Positions 28,793 through 37,734 of a stretch of 64,000 bases of DNA are shown here, one piece after another. Numbering within the stretch: position 1 is the stretch's first letter; every line of letters starts with the position of its first letter. Under the pieces are notes generated by a model. That model had not been told where the DNA came from. It saw only the letters and a list, made by a program, of their open reading frames with translations, and did no database searches. The translations under genes and the position numbers were made by a program. Location of the stretch: contig VBDR01000026.1 in assembly GCA_005882135.1 (NCBI GenBank), positions 1-64,000 of the forward strand. Direction: 5' to 3'. The DNA is from Chloroflexota bacterium (GTDB lineage Bacteria; Chloroflexota; Dormibacteria; Dormibacterales; Dormibacteraceae).

Positions 28793-30074
28793 TGCCGCGA
28801 TACGTGAAACCCAGCCGGATCATGGCCTTGGGGTCATAAATGTTGCGACCATCGACGATTACCGGCCGCCGCATCAGAAGTTTGACGCGCGCCATGTCGA
28901 GCTGCCGGAACTCGTTCCATTCTGTAACCAGGACAATCGCGTCCGCACCCGCGGCGACCTCATATGCGTCCTTCAGATACTCCACGGCAGGCAGCAGCGT
29001 CCTCGACCTCTCGATCGCGGCGGGGTCGTAGGCGCGGACCTCGGCCCCTGCCGCAAGCAGGACCTTGGCGATGTCGAGGCTCGGGGCATCACGCATGTCA
29101 TCCGTGTTGGGTTTGAAGGCGAGCCCGAGCAGGCCGATCACCCGCCCCGGAAGCTCCTCGAGGCATTCCCGCAGCTTGTCGATCACGAGCATGCGCTGGT
29201 CGCGGTTGATATCCCTGACCGCGTGCAGGAGCTCGGGGTGATAGTCAAATCCTTCCGCGACGGCGGTCAAGGCGGAGACATCCTTGCCAAAGCAGCTCCC
29301 GCCCCAGCCAATCCCCGCGTCGAGATAGTGGGGTCCTATGCGCTTGTCGAGGCCCATGCCTTCCGCCACCAGCTTCGCATCGGCGCCCACCCGCTCGCTG
29401 ATCATGGCAATCTCGTTGATGAACGAGATGCGTGTTGCCAAGTAAGCGTTCGACGCGTACTTCACCATCTCCGCCGTGTAGATGTTCGGGGTGATAAGGA
29501 CAGGCGCCTCCAACGGCGCGTATAGCATGGCCACCCTTTCGGCCGCCTCGCGGTCGTGACTACCCACCACGATCCGGTCGGGGTGCATGAAGTCCTGGAT
29601 GGCGGAGCCCTCGCGCAGAAACTCCGGATTGGAGACGACCGCGGCCTCGTGCTCCGTGTTTCGCTTCTTCAACACCCGCGAGACCATGTCGCCCGTCAGC
29701 GGCGGCACCGTGGATTTGTTGACGACGACCAGCGGCCCGTCCATCGCGTCGGCGATCGAGCTCGCGGCCGCCTCGACGTAGGAAAGGTCAGCCTCGCCGC
29801 CTTCGCCTTCGGGCGTGCTGACGGCGATGATCGCGTACTCGGCGCCCGGCACCGCGTCCACGTACGACGTGGTGAAGGCGAGGCGACCCGCCCTGGTGTT
29901 GCGTTCGACCAGCTCGTGCAGGCCAGGCTCATAGAACGGCACCTGGTGACGCTTGAGCTGGGCGATCTTGTTCTGGTCGATGTCGACCACCGTCACGTCG
30001 TTGCCCAGGTCGGCGAGGCACGCGGCAGTCGTCAACCCCACGTAGCCGGCGCCGATGACGGCGACTTTGCTCAC
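28779..30074 (-). CDS. ugd: UDP-glucose 6-dehydrogenase
   Basis: 431 aa, oxidises UDP-glucose to UDP-glucuronate with NAD. Rossmann motif VIGAGYVGLTTAACLADLG, STPEGEGGEADLSYV, and the catalytic cysteine in GIGWGGSCFGKD. Together with uxs it leads from UDP-glucose to UDP-xylose for surface polysaccharide. Confidence 0.96.
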   Translation of the reverse strand: MSKVAVIGAGYVGLTTAACLADLGNDVTVVDIDQNKIAQLKRHQVPFYEPGLHELVERNTRAGRLAFTTSYVDAVPGAEYAIIAVSTPEGEGGEADLSYVEAAASSIADAMDGPLVVVNKSTVPPLTGDMVSRVLKKRNTEHEAAVVSNPEFLREGSAIQDFMHPDRIVVGSHDREAAERVAMLYAPLEAPVLITPNIYTAEMVKYASNAYLATRISFINEIAMISERVGADAKLVAEGMGLDKRIGPHYLDAGIGWGGSCFGKDVSALTAVAEGFDYHPELLHAVRDINRDQRMLVIDKLRECLEELPGRVIGLLGLAFKPNTDDMRDAPSLDIAKVLLAAGAEVRAYDPAAIERSRTLLPAVEYLKDAYEVAAGADAIVLVTEWNEFRQLDMARVKLLMRRPVIVDGRNIYDPKAMIRLGFTYRGIGRE

Positions 30075-30103
30075 GGCGACGCGATTATCTCAATCGGGGA
30101 TCG

Positions 30104-31210
30104 TCAGGCCAGGGATCGGTAGGCCGAGATCGTCTCCCGGGCGGCCCTGTCCCAGCTGAACTTGCTCGCCTGCCGCAGCCCGGCCCGCCTCCACCGTTCA
30201 GGTTCGCGGATCATGTCGGCGGCGGCTTTGCCGAGCGCCTCGCCGTCGCCGTCGGCAACCAGGATGCCCGCGTCATCCACCACCTCAGGCAGGCTCGAGT
30301 TGCGAAAAGCGGCCACCGGACAGCCGCAGGCCATCGCCTCCACACAGGGCAGGCCAAACCCCTCGTAGCGGCTCGGAAAAACAAGGCAGCCGGCAGCGGA
30401 GTAGAGGTCGGCCAAAGCCTCATCGTCGACCCGGCCCAGGCGAACCGCTCCTTCCATGCTCGCCGGGGCCTGGCGGCCGGGGTCGCCGGCGATCACCAGC
30501 TGCAGCCCCGGATGGAGCAACCTGGCGGTGCGCCAGGCCTGAAGTAGGGCCCGCGGGTCCTTGCGAGCATCGAGAGCGCCGACGAACAGGAGGTAGGAGC
30601 CACCCAGGCTCCATCGATCCTTGACGCGGGCCGCGGCTCCCTGTCGCGGCGCAAAAACCGGGCCTGCGGCTTCGGGAATAACTCGGATCCGGCCCGGCGC
30701 CGCCATGCGGAGCCGTCTCGCGTCCTCCGCGGTCGCGTTGGAAACGGCGATGAGGAGGTCCGCGCGGCGGAGCAGCCGGCGTCCAGCCAAGTAGCGAAAC
30801 CGCTCCCCAAGCATGCGCGGACCTCCCCACGCCCAGGGGATCAGGTCGTGCAGAGTCACCACCACGGGGCACGGGGAACGGCCCGGAAGGTGGAGGTCGA
30901 TCGCGTGGTAGACGTCGGGGCCGATCCGCTGGATATCGGCGGTCAGGACGACGGCGTCCTCGTACGCCGCGAGCTGGCCGTGGCTGCGCCGCCGGGATCC
31001 GGCGAGCTTGAAGCGGCCGGCAGGCAAAGCGGGCTCGTCAAAGGCAATATCGAGCAGCAGCGTCAGGTTGGAGTCGAAGCCCGCCCTGACCAGTCCCTGC
31101 AGCAGGCCGCGAGCGTAGGCGCCCACGCCGCGGCCGGCGCTCGGACCCTGGAGCGGCCTCATGTCCAGCAGCACGGATGGGCGACCAAGGCCCTTCCGAG
31201 GTGAGTTCAT
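30104..31210 (-). CDS. Glycosyltransferase family 4
   Basis: 368 aa retaining GT-B enzyme. The N-terminal acceptor domain has RGVGAYARGLLQGL; the C-terminal donor domain carries LLFVGALDARKDPRALL and the nucleotide-sugar motif FPSRYEGFGLPCVEAMACG with the EX7E-type glutamates. ATG 31210 is preferred, with TATGAT 10 nt upstream (leaderless). Donor and acceptor unknown. Heads the GT4-ugd-uxs-apt-ahcY gene string. Confidence 0.9.
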   Translation of the reverse strand: MNSPRKGLGRPSVLLDMRPLQGPSAGRGVGAYARGLLQGLVRAGFDSNLTLLLDIAFDEPALPAGRFKLAGSRRRSHGQLAAYEDAVVLTADIQRIGPDVYHAIDLHLPGRSPCPVVVTLHDLIPWAWGGPRMLGERFRYLAGRRLLRRADLLIAVSNATAEDARRLRMAAPGRIRVIPEAAGPVFAPRQGAAARVKDRWSLGGSYLLFVGALDARKDPRALLQAWRTARLLHPGLQLVIAGDPGRQAPASMEGAVRLGRVDDEALADLYSAAGCLVFPSRYEGFGLPCVEAMACGCPVAAFRNSSLPEVVDDAGILVADGDGEALGKAAADMIREPERWRRAGLRQASKFSWDRAARETISAYRSLA

Positions 31211-31220
31211 GAGTGCGGAG

Positions 31221-31228
31221 ATCATAAT
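31221..31228. promoter_or_regulatory. Shared bidirectional -10
   Basis: The octamer ATCATAAT reads CATAAT on the plus strand (31223-31228, 9 nt before ATG 31238) and TATGAT on the minus strand (31226-31221, 10 nt before ATG 31210). Two divergent genes with only 27 bp between their starts must share it. Confidence 0.6.
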
Positions 31229-31237
31229 TTGGCCGCC

Positions 31238-32434
31238 ATGAAGGACCTCGACCTGGACCTTGTCATTGTCGGCGGCTGCGGCCACGTCGGCCTACCCCTC
31301 GCCCTGTCGCTCGCCGAGTGCGGCTATCGCGTCGGCATCAACGACATCGACGCAGACAAGATCGACGAGGTCAAGAACGGCCACGTGCCCTTCCGAGAAG
31401 CAGGCGCCGAGCCCCTCCTGACCAAGCTGCTGCCGACCGGCCGGCTCGAGCTGTCCCGGGACCCGGCGATGCTCAGGCGCACCCGCACGGTGATCCTCGT
31501 CATCGGCACGCCGATCGACGAGTTCATGAACCCGTCGGTGCGGATTTTCGAGAAGGTCCTCGACGAGCTGACACCCCACGTGCAGAACGGCTCGCTGATC
31601 GTCTTGCGTTCGACGGTCTTCCCGGGTACCAGCGAGACGGTGGAGCGGCGGCTTCGCGCGGCGGGCATTGAGGCGGACGTCGCGTTCTGCCCGGAGCGGA
31701 TCGCAGAGGGACATGCTCTGGAGGAGCTGAGGACGCTGCCGCAGCTGGTCGGCGTCAACTCAGACGCGGCGTTCGCCAAGGCGCGGGACCTGTTCGAGCG
31801 CATGGGCGTCGCCTCCGTCGTCCGGACGACGCCCCTCGAGGCCGAGCTGGCGAAGCTCCTTACCAACACCTGGCGCTACATGAAGTTCGCGATCGCGAAC
31901 CAGTTCTTTCAGATCGTCAACCGTTCCGGTCTCGACTACAACCGCGTGCTGAATGCAATCCGGCAGGATTATCCACGCGCGGCGGACCTGCCCGGTCCTG
32001 GTTTCGCCGCGGGCCCATGTCTCTTGAAGGACACGATGCAGCTTTCCGCGTTCACCCCAGACCACTTTCCCATGGGCCAGGCCGCGATGCAGGTCAACGA
32101 GGGACTTCCCGGCTACATCGTCGACACGCTCAACTCACGCCGGCCTCTGCTCGGACGGACGGTGGGCATCCTGGGCATGGCCTTCAAGGGCGAGTCCGAC
32201 GACGCGCGCGCATCGCTCAGCTACAAGCTGCGCAAGCTCGCGCAGTTCAAGGGCGCGAAGGTGCTCTGCAGCGACCCGTATGTTCCCGACCCGACCTTCG
32301 AGCCGCTGGAGAAGGTGCTGCACGATTCCGACGTGATCGTGGTCGGCGCTCCGCATCGCGCATATCGCGAGCTCGAGCTCGACGGCCGGGAAGTGGTCGA
32401 CATCTGGGGCATCACCGGACCCATCAGGTTATGA
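31238..32434 (+). CDS. Nucleotide-sugar dehydrogenase, UDP-ManNAc/GlcNAc dehydrogenase-like
   Basis: 398 aa UDP-glucose/GDP-mannose dehydrogenase superfamily. Rossmann motif IVGGCGHVGLPLALSLAECG, then IGTPIDEFMNPS and LRSTVFPGTSE, and catalytic cysteine in FAAGPCLLKDT. It differs from Ugd at 28779 and resembles the WecC/TviB branch, suggesting an N-acetylhexosamine substrate, but this is uncertain. A perfect hairpin overlaps the stop codon. Confidence 0.85.
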   Translation: MKDLDLDLVIVGGCGHVGLPLALSLAECGYRVGINDIDADKIDEVKNGHVPFREAGAEPLLTKLLPTGRLELSRDPAMLRRTRTVILVIGTPIDEFMNPSVRIFEKVLDELTPHVQNGSLIVLRSTVFPGTSETVERRLRAAGIEADVAFCPERIAEGHALEELRTLPQLVGVNSDAAFAKARDLFERMGVASVVRTTPLEAELAKLLTNTWRYMKFAIANQFFQIVNRSGLDYNRVLNAIRQDYPRAADLPGPGFAAGPCLLKDTMQLSAFTPDHFPMGQAAMQVNEGLPGYIVDTLNSRRPLLGRTVGILGMAFKGESDDARASLSYKLRKLAQFKGAKVLCSDPYVPDPTFEPLEKVLHDSDVIVVGAPHRAYRELELDGREVVDIWGITGPIRL

Positions 32435-32459
32435 GAGGGAACGCGCCGTTCCCTCTCAT
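32431..32459 (+). terminator. Perfect hairpin over the dehydrogenase stop codon
   Basis: Arms of 13 bp, ATGAGAGGGAACG and CGTTCCCTCTCAT, loop CGC. No clear T-run follows, so it may terminate weakly or protect the 3' end. Confidence 0.6.
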
Positions 32460-32557
32460 CGCGCCTGACGGCGCTGCTCTCCCTTTCGTATAAGGAAGGG
32501 TCTTGTCTTAATTGCTCCGCAGGTACGTCTGGTGGCAAATCGCGACGCGGGTTAGAC

Positions 32558-32576
32558 GGCCTGGCAAAGCCAGGCC
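32558..32576 (+). repeat. Hairpin in the leader of the epimerase gene
   Basis: GGCCTGGC-AAA-GCCAGGCC, 8-bp perfect arms, 12 nt before ATG 32589. Resembles a REP-like unit. The rest of the 154-nt gap holds no gene. Confidence 0.5.
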
Positions 32577-32588
32577 TACAGACAACGC

Positions 32589-33611
32589 ATGAAAGCTCTC
32601 GTCACTGGCGCATCGGGATTCATCTGCGGGTACCTCGTCGCCGAGCTGTTGCACGCCGGCCACGAGGTGGTCGGGGTCGACAACTTCAGCAAGTACGGCC
32701 CGGTCCGGCGCACCTTCGACAACGAACCTCGGTACCGCCTGGTCGAAGGCGACGCCAAGGATGCGGCGCTCCTGACCGAGCTCGCGGCTGGCTGCGACCA
32801 TATCGTCGCCGGCGCCGCGATGATCGGCGGCATCTCGTACTTCCACGAGTTCGCATACGACCTGCTCGCCGAGAACGAACGTATCTGCGCGGCCACCTTC
32901 GACGCGGCACTCAGCGCTTTCCGGTTGGGACGGCTGCAAAAGATCACAGTGCTGTCGAGCAGCATGGTGTTCGAGTCCACGTCGGTGTTCCCCACGCCAG
33001 AAGGCGCCCAGCTCACGAGCCCCCCTCCCCGCTCCACTTACGGCTTCCAGAAGCTCGCCACCGAGTACTTCGCGCGCGGCGCCCACGAGCAGTACGGGCT
33101 GCCGTTCACGATCGTGCGTCCCTTCAACTGCGTCGGCATCGGCGAGCGGCGCGCGCTCCGCGACCACGACGTGATGAGCGGGAACGTCAAGCTCGCGATG
33201 AGCCACGTTGTGCCAGACCTGGTGCAGAAGGTGATCAAGGGCCAGGACCCGCTGCACATCCTCGGCGACGGCAGCCAGGTGCGGCACTACACGTATGGAG
33301 GCGACCTCGCACTGGGAATCCGGCTCGCGATGGAGTCGGACCGGGCGCTAAACGAGGACTTCAACCTTTCCACCGCCCGCTCGACGACCGTGCGTGAGCT
33401 GGCGGAGGTCATCTGGCGCAAGGTTCACGGCCCTGGCAAGCCGATGCGGCTGGTCACCGACCCGCCTTACGAGCACGATGTGCAGATGCGGGTGCCCGAT
33501 GTGCGCAAGGCGCGCGAGATGCTGGGTTTTGAAGCGACGACGTCGCTCGAAGACGTGCTGGACGAGGTGATCCCATGGATCCGCGAAGAGATCGAGGCCC
33601 GGCGCATCTAG
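32589..33611 (+). CDS. NAD-dependent sugar epimerase/dehydratase
   Basis: 340 aa extended SDR: GASGFICGYLVAELLHAGHEV (note Cys where Gly is common), SSSMVF, STYGFQKLATEYF with the YxxxK pair, and RPFNCVGIGE. It is clearly in the UDP-glucose epimerase-like family, but the substrate cannot be assigned. Upstream is a nucleotide-sugar dehydrogenase, and the next gene overlaps by 37 nt. Confidence 0.87.
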   Translation: MKALVTGASGFICGYLVAELLHAGHEVVGVDNFSKYGPVRRTFDNEPRYRLVEGDAKDAALLTELAAGCDHIVAGAAMIGGISYFHEFAYDLLAENERICAATFDAALSAFRLGRLQKITVLSSSMVFESTSVFPTPEGAQLTSPPPRSTYGFQKLATEYFARGAHEQYGLPFTIVRPFNCVGIGERRALRDHDVMSGNVKLAMSHVVPDLVQKVIKGQDPLHILGDGSQVRHYTYGGDLALGIRLAMESDRALNEDFNLSTARSTTVRELAEVIWRKVHGPGKPMRLVTDPPYEHDVQMRVPDVRKAREMLGFEATTSLEDVLDEVIPWIREEIEARRI

Positions 33612-34345
33612 GCGGCAGGGCGAGCGACGAAACGCCTGCCCTGAGCATCGTGATCCCCGTCTACAACGAGGGCGAGAATGTGGTGGGCACGCTGCGGGGA
33701 GTGGTCGAGCAAACCCAGACCCGACCCCTCGAGGTGCTGGTCGTGCACGACTTCGACGAGGACACGACGGTACCCGTGGTCAAGCGCCTCCAGGCCGAGC
33801 TTCCCCAGCTGCGGCTGCACAAGAACACGCTCGGGCGCGGCGTCCTCAACGCGATGAAATCAGGGCTTCGTGCGGCGCGAGCGCCTTACGTTCTGATCAC
33901 GATGGGCGACGGCTCCGACGACCCGGCCGATATCGACCCCATGTATAAGCTGGCCCGCGGCGGCGCCGACGTCGTCGCCGGCTCGCGCTACATGCGCGGC
34001 GGGCGCCAGGTCGGCGGACCGCTGCTCAAGCGGACGATGTCTCGAATCGCCGGCCTCTCACTGCACTGGCTCGGCGGGCTGCCCGTGCATGACGCCACGA
34101 GCAACTTCCGCCTCTACTCCAAGCGCCTGCTCAACCAGGTCACAATCGAATCGCGAGGCGGCTTCGAGCTGGGGTTGGAGCTCACGGTGAAGGCTTACCG
34201 GCTCCGGATGCACGTCGCGGAGGTGCCCACCACCTGGCGCGACCGGATGGCCGGCCAGAGCCGGTTTCGCCTCTGGGAGTGGCTTCCGCGCTACCTCCAT
34301 TGGTACTGGCGCGGAATGGCAGGTAGGTTCGCGTTTAATCGATAA
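33575..34345 (+). CDS. Family 2 glycosyltransferase, dolichol-phosphate mannosyltransferase-like
   Basis: 256 aa GT-A enzyme without membrane helices. Opening motif SIVIPVYNEGENVVGTLRG, metal-binding ITMGDGSDDPADI, GSRYMRGGRQVGGP and the C-terminal NFRLYSKRLL. This is the polyprenyl-phosphate hexosyltransferase pattern. It starts within the end of the epimerase gene, implying coupled translation. Confidence 0.88.
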   Translation: MDPRRDRGPAHLGGRASDETPALSIVIPVYNEGENVVGTLRGVVEQTQTRPLEVLVVHDFDEDTTVPVVKRLQAELPQLRLHKNTLGRGVLNAMKSGLRAARAPYVLITMGDGSDDPADIDPMYKLARGGADVVAGSRYMRGGRQVGGPLLKRTMSRIAGLSLHWLGGLPVHDATSNFRLYSKRLLNQVTIESRGGFELGLELTVKAYRLRMHVAEVPTTWRDRMAGQSRFRLWEWLPRYLHWYWRGMAGRFAFNR

Positions 34346-34346
34346 G

Positions 34347-35300
34347 ATGTGCCGCGTGAACCGCCAACTCCAGGCCTTGGCGGCCGCCGCCATCGCCACG
34401 CTGGCGCTTACTCCTCTCTCCGCCGACGCCGCGACGCCCAGTCCCTCCCCGTCCCTGGACAAGGTGCTCGCCCCGCCGCCCAGCTCCGACTTTGCCGAGC
34501 TGACGACGGGCGTGCTCCACGGCCAGTTCGACGCTCACGACTGGGCGACGACCAACTCAACCGGTCCGGCCGCGACGGAAACGGAGACCACCTTGAAGAA
34601 GGACGGCTTCGTCGACGGGTACGGCAAGGAGTGGGGACAGGCATCCGCAGGCCACGCCATGATCGAAGCGGTGATGGCGTTCACCGGCGGAAAGGGCGCC
34701 CGGAGCGCGCTGACTGCAATCGAGGCTTCGGACAAGGCCGACTCCAACTACAAACACGCAAACACCATCTCGGGCATCGACAACTACTACGGCGCTCACT
34801 TCGCTGACACACAGACCAACACTTTCGTCGACCTGTATGTGTTCGTCAAAGGCAACGACATCTTCTTTGTGGTCCTCGCGTCGGGTAAGGATGACGTTTT
34901 GACGGTTGCCACCAACCAGACCAAGACGCAGTTCGATTCCGCGCCGGCCAGCACGATTCCGACTTCGCAGTGGCCGGAGAACATTGCGAACAAGTCCAGC
35001 TCGTTCCCGGTGGTGCCGGTGGTGGTGGTCCTCGCCATCGTGCTCGCGGTGGTGGTGGTGGGCGTTGTCCTCGCGACGATGCGTCGCGGCGGCGCCATGC
35101 CGGCGATGGCAGGCGGGGCGGGCGCGATCCAGCTATCTGAAGATGGCAACTACTGGTGGGATGGCCAGACCTGGCGGGATTCGTCGCGCGAGGTGCCGCC
35201 GACAGCGCAGCGCTCCTTCGACGGCGTGACGTGGTGGGATGGCCGCAGCTGGCGACCGGTTCCGCCGGCGACGGAGCCAGGACCCCCGCCCACGGGCTGA
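34347..35300 (+). CDS. Secreted/membrane protein with two C-terminal WWDG repeats (paralogue A)
   Basis: 317 aa. An N-terminal signal peptide (ALAAAAIATLALTPLSADA) is followed by an external domain of about 190 residues containing TTLKKDGFVDGYGKEW and VDLYVFVKGNDIFFVVL. One membrane helix follows (VVPVVVVLAIVLAVVVVGV), then a cytoplasmic tail with two copies of a DUF2510-like WWDG motif (NYWWDGQTWRDS; VTWWDGRSWRPVP). Function unknown. It begins one base after the GT2 stop, so it is part of that transcript. Next gene is a tandem paralogue. Confidence 0.8.
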   Translation: MCRVNRQLQALAAAAIATLALTPLSADAATPSPSPSLDKVLAPPPSSDFAELTTGVLHGQFDAHDWATTNSTGPAATETETTLKKDGFVDGYGKEWGQASAGHAMIEAVMAFTGGKGARSALTAIEASDKADSNYKHANTISGIDNYYGAHFADTQTNTFVDLYVFVKGNDIFFVVLASGKDDVLTVATNQTKTQFDSAPASTIPTSQWPENIANKSSSFPVVPVVVVLAIVLAVVVVGVVLATMRRGGAMPAMAGGAGAIQLSEDGNYWWDGQTWRDSSREVPPTAQRSFDGVTWWDGRSWRPVPPATEPGPPPTG

Positions 35301-35314
35301 GAGTCAGGCCGGAC

Positions 35315-36250
35315 GTGTTCCGCGTCATGCTCGCTGGGGGTGTCGCGGCCTTGTTGGCGGCCCCGTCGGCCGCCATCGCATCGCCCTCCCCGTCGCCTGC
35401 TCTGGACTCGGTGCTTGCGACGCCGGTGACCTCCGATTACATCCAGTACTCGAAGGCATTCATGACGGTCCAGGGCGATTTCAACGTGCTCGAGTACGTC
35501 AGCTTCCTTGCCCCGGCCGACCCATCCGGCACCCAGACGACGCTGAAACATGACGGCTTCGTGACTGGTTTCGGGCGGAGCTGGGTCCAACACGGAAGCG
35601 GTCACGTCCTGCTCGAGGTCGTCATCGCCTTCAGCGGAGGCGCAGGCGCAAAGAGCTGGCTGAACGCCTCCGAAGCCGAGTACCGATCGGACCGGTACTA
35701 CAGCAAGACGGTTGCGGTAAGTGGGCTTGACCAATACTTCGGCGGCCATTTCGCCGACCCGGTAACTCCCGCCTACGTGGACATCGTCGTGTTCGTCAAA
35801 GGCAACGACTACTTCATGATCGGAATGCTTTCGCAGGCGGATGACCTGGCCGACGCCGCGCCGGCTCAGACGCGCAAGCAGTACGAGCTCGCACCGGCGA
35901 GCACGATTCCGCCCGCGCAGTGGCCGGAGAACGCAACCTCCGCGATCAATCGATTCTCCTTGCTGCCGCCAGGACTGGCCATCGACATCCTCGTCCTTGC
36001 CTTGGTGGCCGGCATCGCCCTGTTTGTGGTCATCCTCATCCGGCGTGTCGGGCGCCGGGTCTCGGTTCCCGCGTATGCGGCCGTGCCCGGAGGAGTCCAG
36101 ATGTCACCCGATGGCCACTACTGGTGGGACGGCCAGGCATGGAGGGATGCGTCGAGCGAGGCACCACCGGCCGCCCTCCGATCAGCCGATGGTTACTACT
36201 GGTGGGATGGACGCACGTGGCGGCCGGTGCCCAAGCCTACCCCCGACTGA
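35315..36250 (+). CDS. Secreted/membrane protein with two C-terminal WWDG repeats (paralogue B)
   Basis: 311 aa, same architecture as the preceding gene: signal peptide, PSPSPALDSVLA linker, external domain (TTLKHDGFVTGFGRSW, VDIVVFVKGNDYFMIGM), one membrane helix, and two WWDG repeats (HYWWDGQAWRDA; YYWWDGRTWRPVP). Strong residue-level correspondence shows a tandem duplication. GTG 35315 is preferred (15 nt after the upstream stop); ATG 35327 is possible. The topology resembles membrane-anchored sensors that bind something inside through the short tail, but no function is known. Confidence 0.78.
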   Translation: MFRVMLAGGVAALLAAPSAAIASPSPSPALDSVLATPVTSDYIQYSKAFMTVQGDFNVLEYVSFLAPADPSGTQTTLKHDGFVTGFGRSWVQHGSGHVLLEVVIAFSGGAGAKSWLNASEAEYRSDRYYSKTVAVSGLDQYFGGHFADPVTPAYVDIVVFVKGNDYFMIGMLSQADDLADAAPAQTRKQYELAPASTIPPAQWPENATSAINRFSLLPPGLAIDILVLALVAGIALFVVILIRRVGRRVSVPAYAAVPGGVQMSPDGHYWWDGQAWRDASSEAPPAALRSADGYYWWDGRTWRPVPKPTPD

Positions 36251-36265
36251 GCTCCGAACCCGCTC

Positions 36266-37288
36266 TCAGCGCCCTGCCAGCGGCCGGTAGTTGCGCTTGT
36301 AGTACTCCCAATACTCGCCCGACTTGAGCGGGCGCCACCACTCATGGTGCTCCTGGTACCACCGCACGGTCCGTTCCAGGCCTTCGGCAAACGTGACCTG
36401 AGGCTCCCAACCCAGCTCTGTGATGCGTGAGACGTCGAGTGCGTATCTGTAGTCGTGACCTGGCCGGTCGGCGACGAACTCGATCAGGCTGCGCGGCTTG
36501 CCCATGATCTCGAGTACTGCCTCCGCGACCTGGAGCCCTGTCGTTTCCGAGCCCGTGCCGATGTTGTAGACGCTGCCGAGCGGGGCCTCATGCAGGACCT
36601 GGTCGATGGCGCGGCAGTGGTCTTCGACGTACAGGTAATCACGCACCGCCGAACCGTCGTTGTAGAGCGGCAGCGGCAGGCCGTCGATCGCGTTGGTGAT
36701 CAACACCGGAATCAGCTTCTCCGGGTACTGGTACGGTCCGTAGTTGTTCGACCCGCGCGTGACCAGGAGCGGCAGCCCGAAGCTCTCCGCGTAGGCGCGC
36801 GCGACGTGCTCTCCTCCGGCCTTGCTTGCGGAGTACGGGCTCCGCGGCCGGAAGGCGTCGTCTTCGGCGGAGCGCCCTTCTGGTACGTCGCCATAAACCT
36901 CATCCGTGCTGATCAGGAGGAAGACCTCGTGTTCATGCTTGCGCGCCGCTTCGCACAGAACCGCGGTTCCACGAACGTCAGTCTCGAGAAAAGCGAAGGG
37001 ATCCATCAGCGAGCGGTCGACGTGAGTTTCGGCGGCGAAATTAACGATCGCGTCGGTTTGCGACGCCAGCTCGTTGACCAGCTCGTCGTCGCAGATGTCG
37101 CCGCGAACGAAGCGATAACCAGGCTGCCCTTCGACATCGGCCAGGTTGGCGAGGTTGCCGGCGTACGTGAGCTTGTCCAGCACCGTGATCTCGACCTCCG
37201 GGCGCGTGCGCCGCAGGTGGCGCACGAAATTCGAGCCGATGAAGCCCGCGGCGCCCGCGACAAGGATCCGGTGGAGCGACCGCGTCAC
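36266..37288 (-). CDS. rfbB: dTDP-glucose 4,6-dehydratase
   Basis: 340 aa SDR. GAAGFIGSNFVRHLRRTRP, NFAAETHVDRS, catalytic STDEVYGDVPEG and YSASKAGGEHV, then RGSNNYGPYQYPEKLIP. This is the standard RmlB pattern. Last gene of rfbA-rfbC-rfbB on the minus strand, overlapping rfbC by 4 nt; converges on the WWDG paralogue with a 15-nt gap. Confidence 0.96.
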   Translation of the reverse strand: MTRSLHRILVAGAAGFIGSNFVRHLRRTRPEVEITVLDKLTYAGNLANLADVEGQPGYRFVRGDICDDELVNELASQTDAIVNFAAETHVDRSLMDPFAFLETDVRGTAVLCEAARKHEHEVFLLISTDEVYGDVPEGRSAEDDAFRPRSPYSASKAGGEHVARAYAESFGLPLLVTRGSNNYGPYQYPEKLIPVLITNAIDGLPLPLYNDGSAVRDYLYVEDHCRAIDQVLHEAPLGSVYNIGTGSETTGLQVAEAVLEIMGKPRSLIEFVADRPGHDYRYALDVSRITELGWEPQVTFAEGLERTVRWYQEHHEWWRPLKSGEYWEYYKRNYRPLAGR

Positions 37289-37734
37289 TTGATGGGGGGA
37301 CCGGCCGTCCAGTCGTAACCGATGGTGGGGTCGTCATGGGGTATCCGGCCCTCGTCGTCGGGCGCGTAAACGTGAGACGTGATGTACAGGATGTGCGTGA
37401 CCTCGAGCGCCCGACATCCATGAGCCACGCCAGGCGGAATCTTCAAGCAGGCCGGCCTGGTGTCACCCATCAGGAACTCCATCAGCTGACCCTTGGTCGG
37501 CGAGTCCTCGCGGGTGTCGTAGAGCGCGACCTTGAGCGCGCCGATGACGTACCACCAGTCAGTCTGGTGCTGGTGGATGTGCCACGCCTTCGCGACGCCG
37601 GGATGCATCAAGGAATGACTCCACTGGCCGAAATGATCAAAAAACTCATCCGACTCGCGGATCACCTCGCGAAAGAAGCCGCGCTCGTCCGCATGCGTGG
37701 TCAGCTCTTTCAGGACGACGCCGTCGATGCTCAT
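37285..37734 (-). CDS. rfbC: dTDP-4-dehydrorhamnose 3,5-epimerase family protein, divergent
   Basis: 149 aa, shorter than the usual 180-190 of RmlC. The fold is suggested by DERGFFREVIRESDEFF, the His-rich AWHIHQHQTDWWYVIGALKV and KIPPGVAHGCRAL. In typical RmlC the first block reads RGLHYQ; here it is HIHQHQTDWW, so the activity may differ (another cupin-type sugar isomerase/epimerase). Operon position between rfbA and rfbB supports a dTDP-sugar role. rfbD (reductase) is not in the window. Confidence 0.8.
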   Translation of the reverse strand: MSIDGVVLKELTTHADERGFFREVIRESDEFFDHFGQWSHSLMHPGVAKAWHIHQHQTDWWYVIGALKVALYDTREDSPTKGQLMEFLMGDTRPACLKIPPGVAHGCRALEVTHILYITSHVYAPDDEGRIPHDDPTIGYDWTAGPPIK

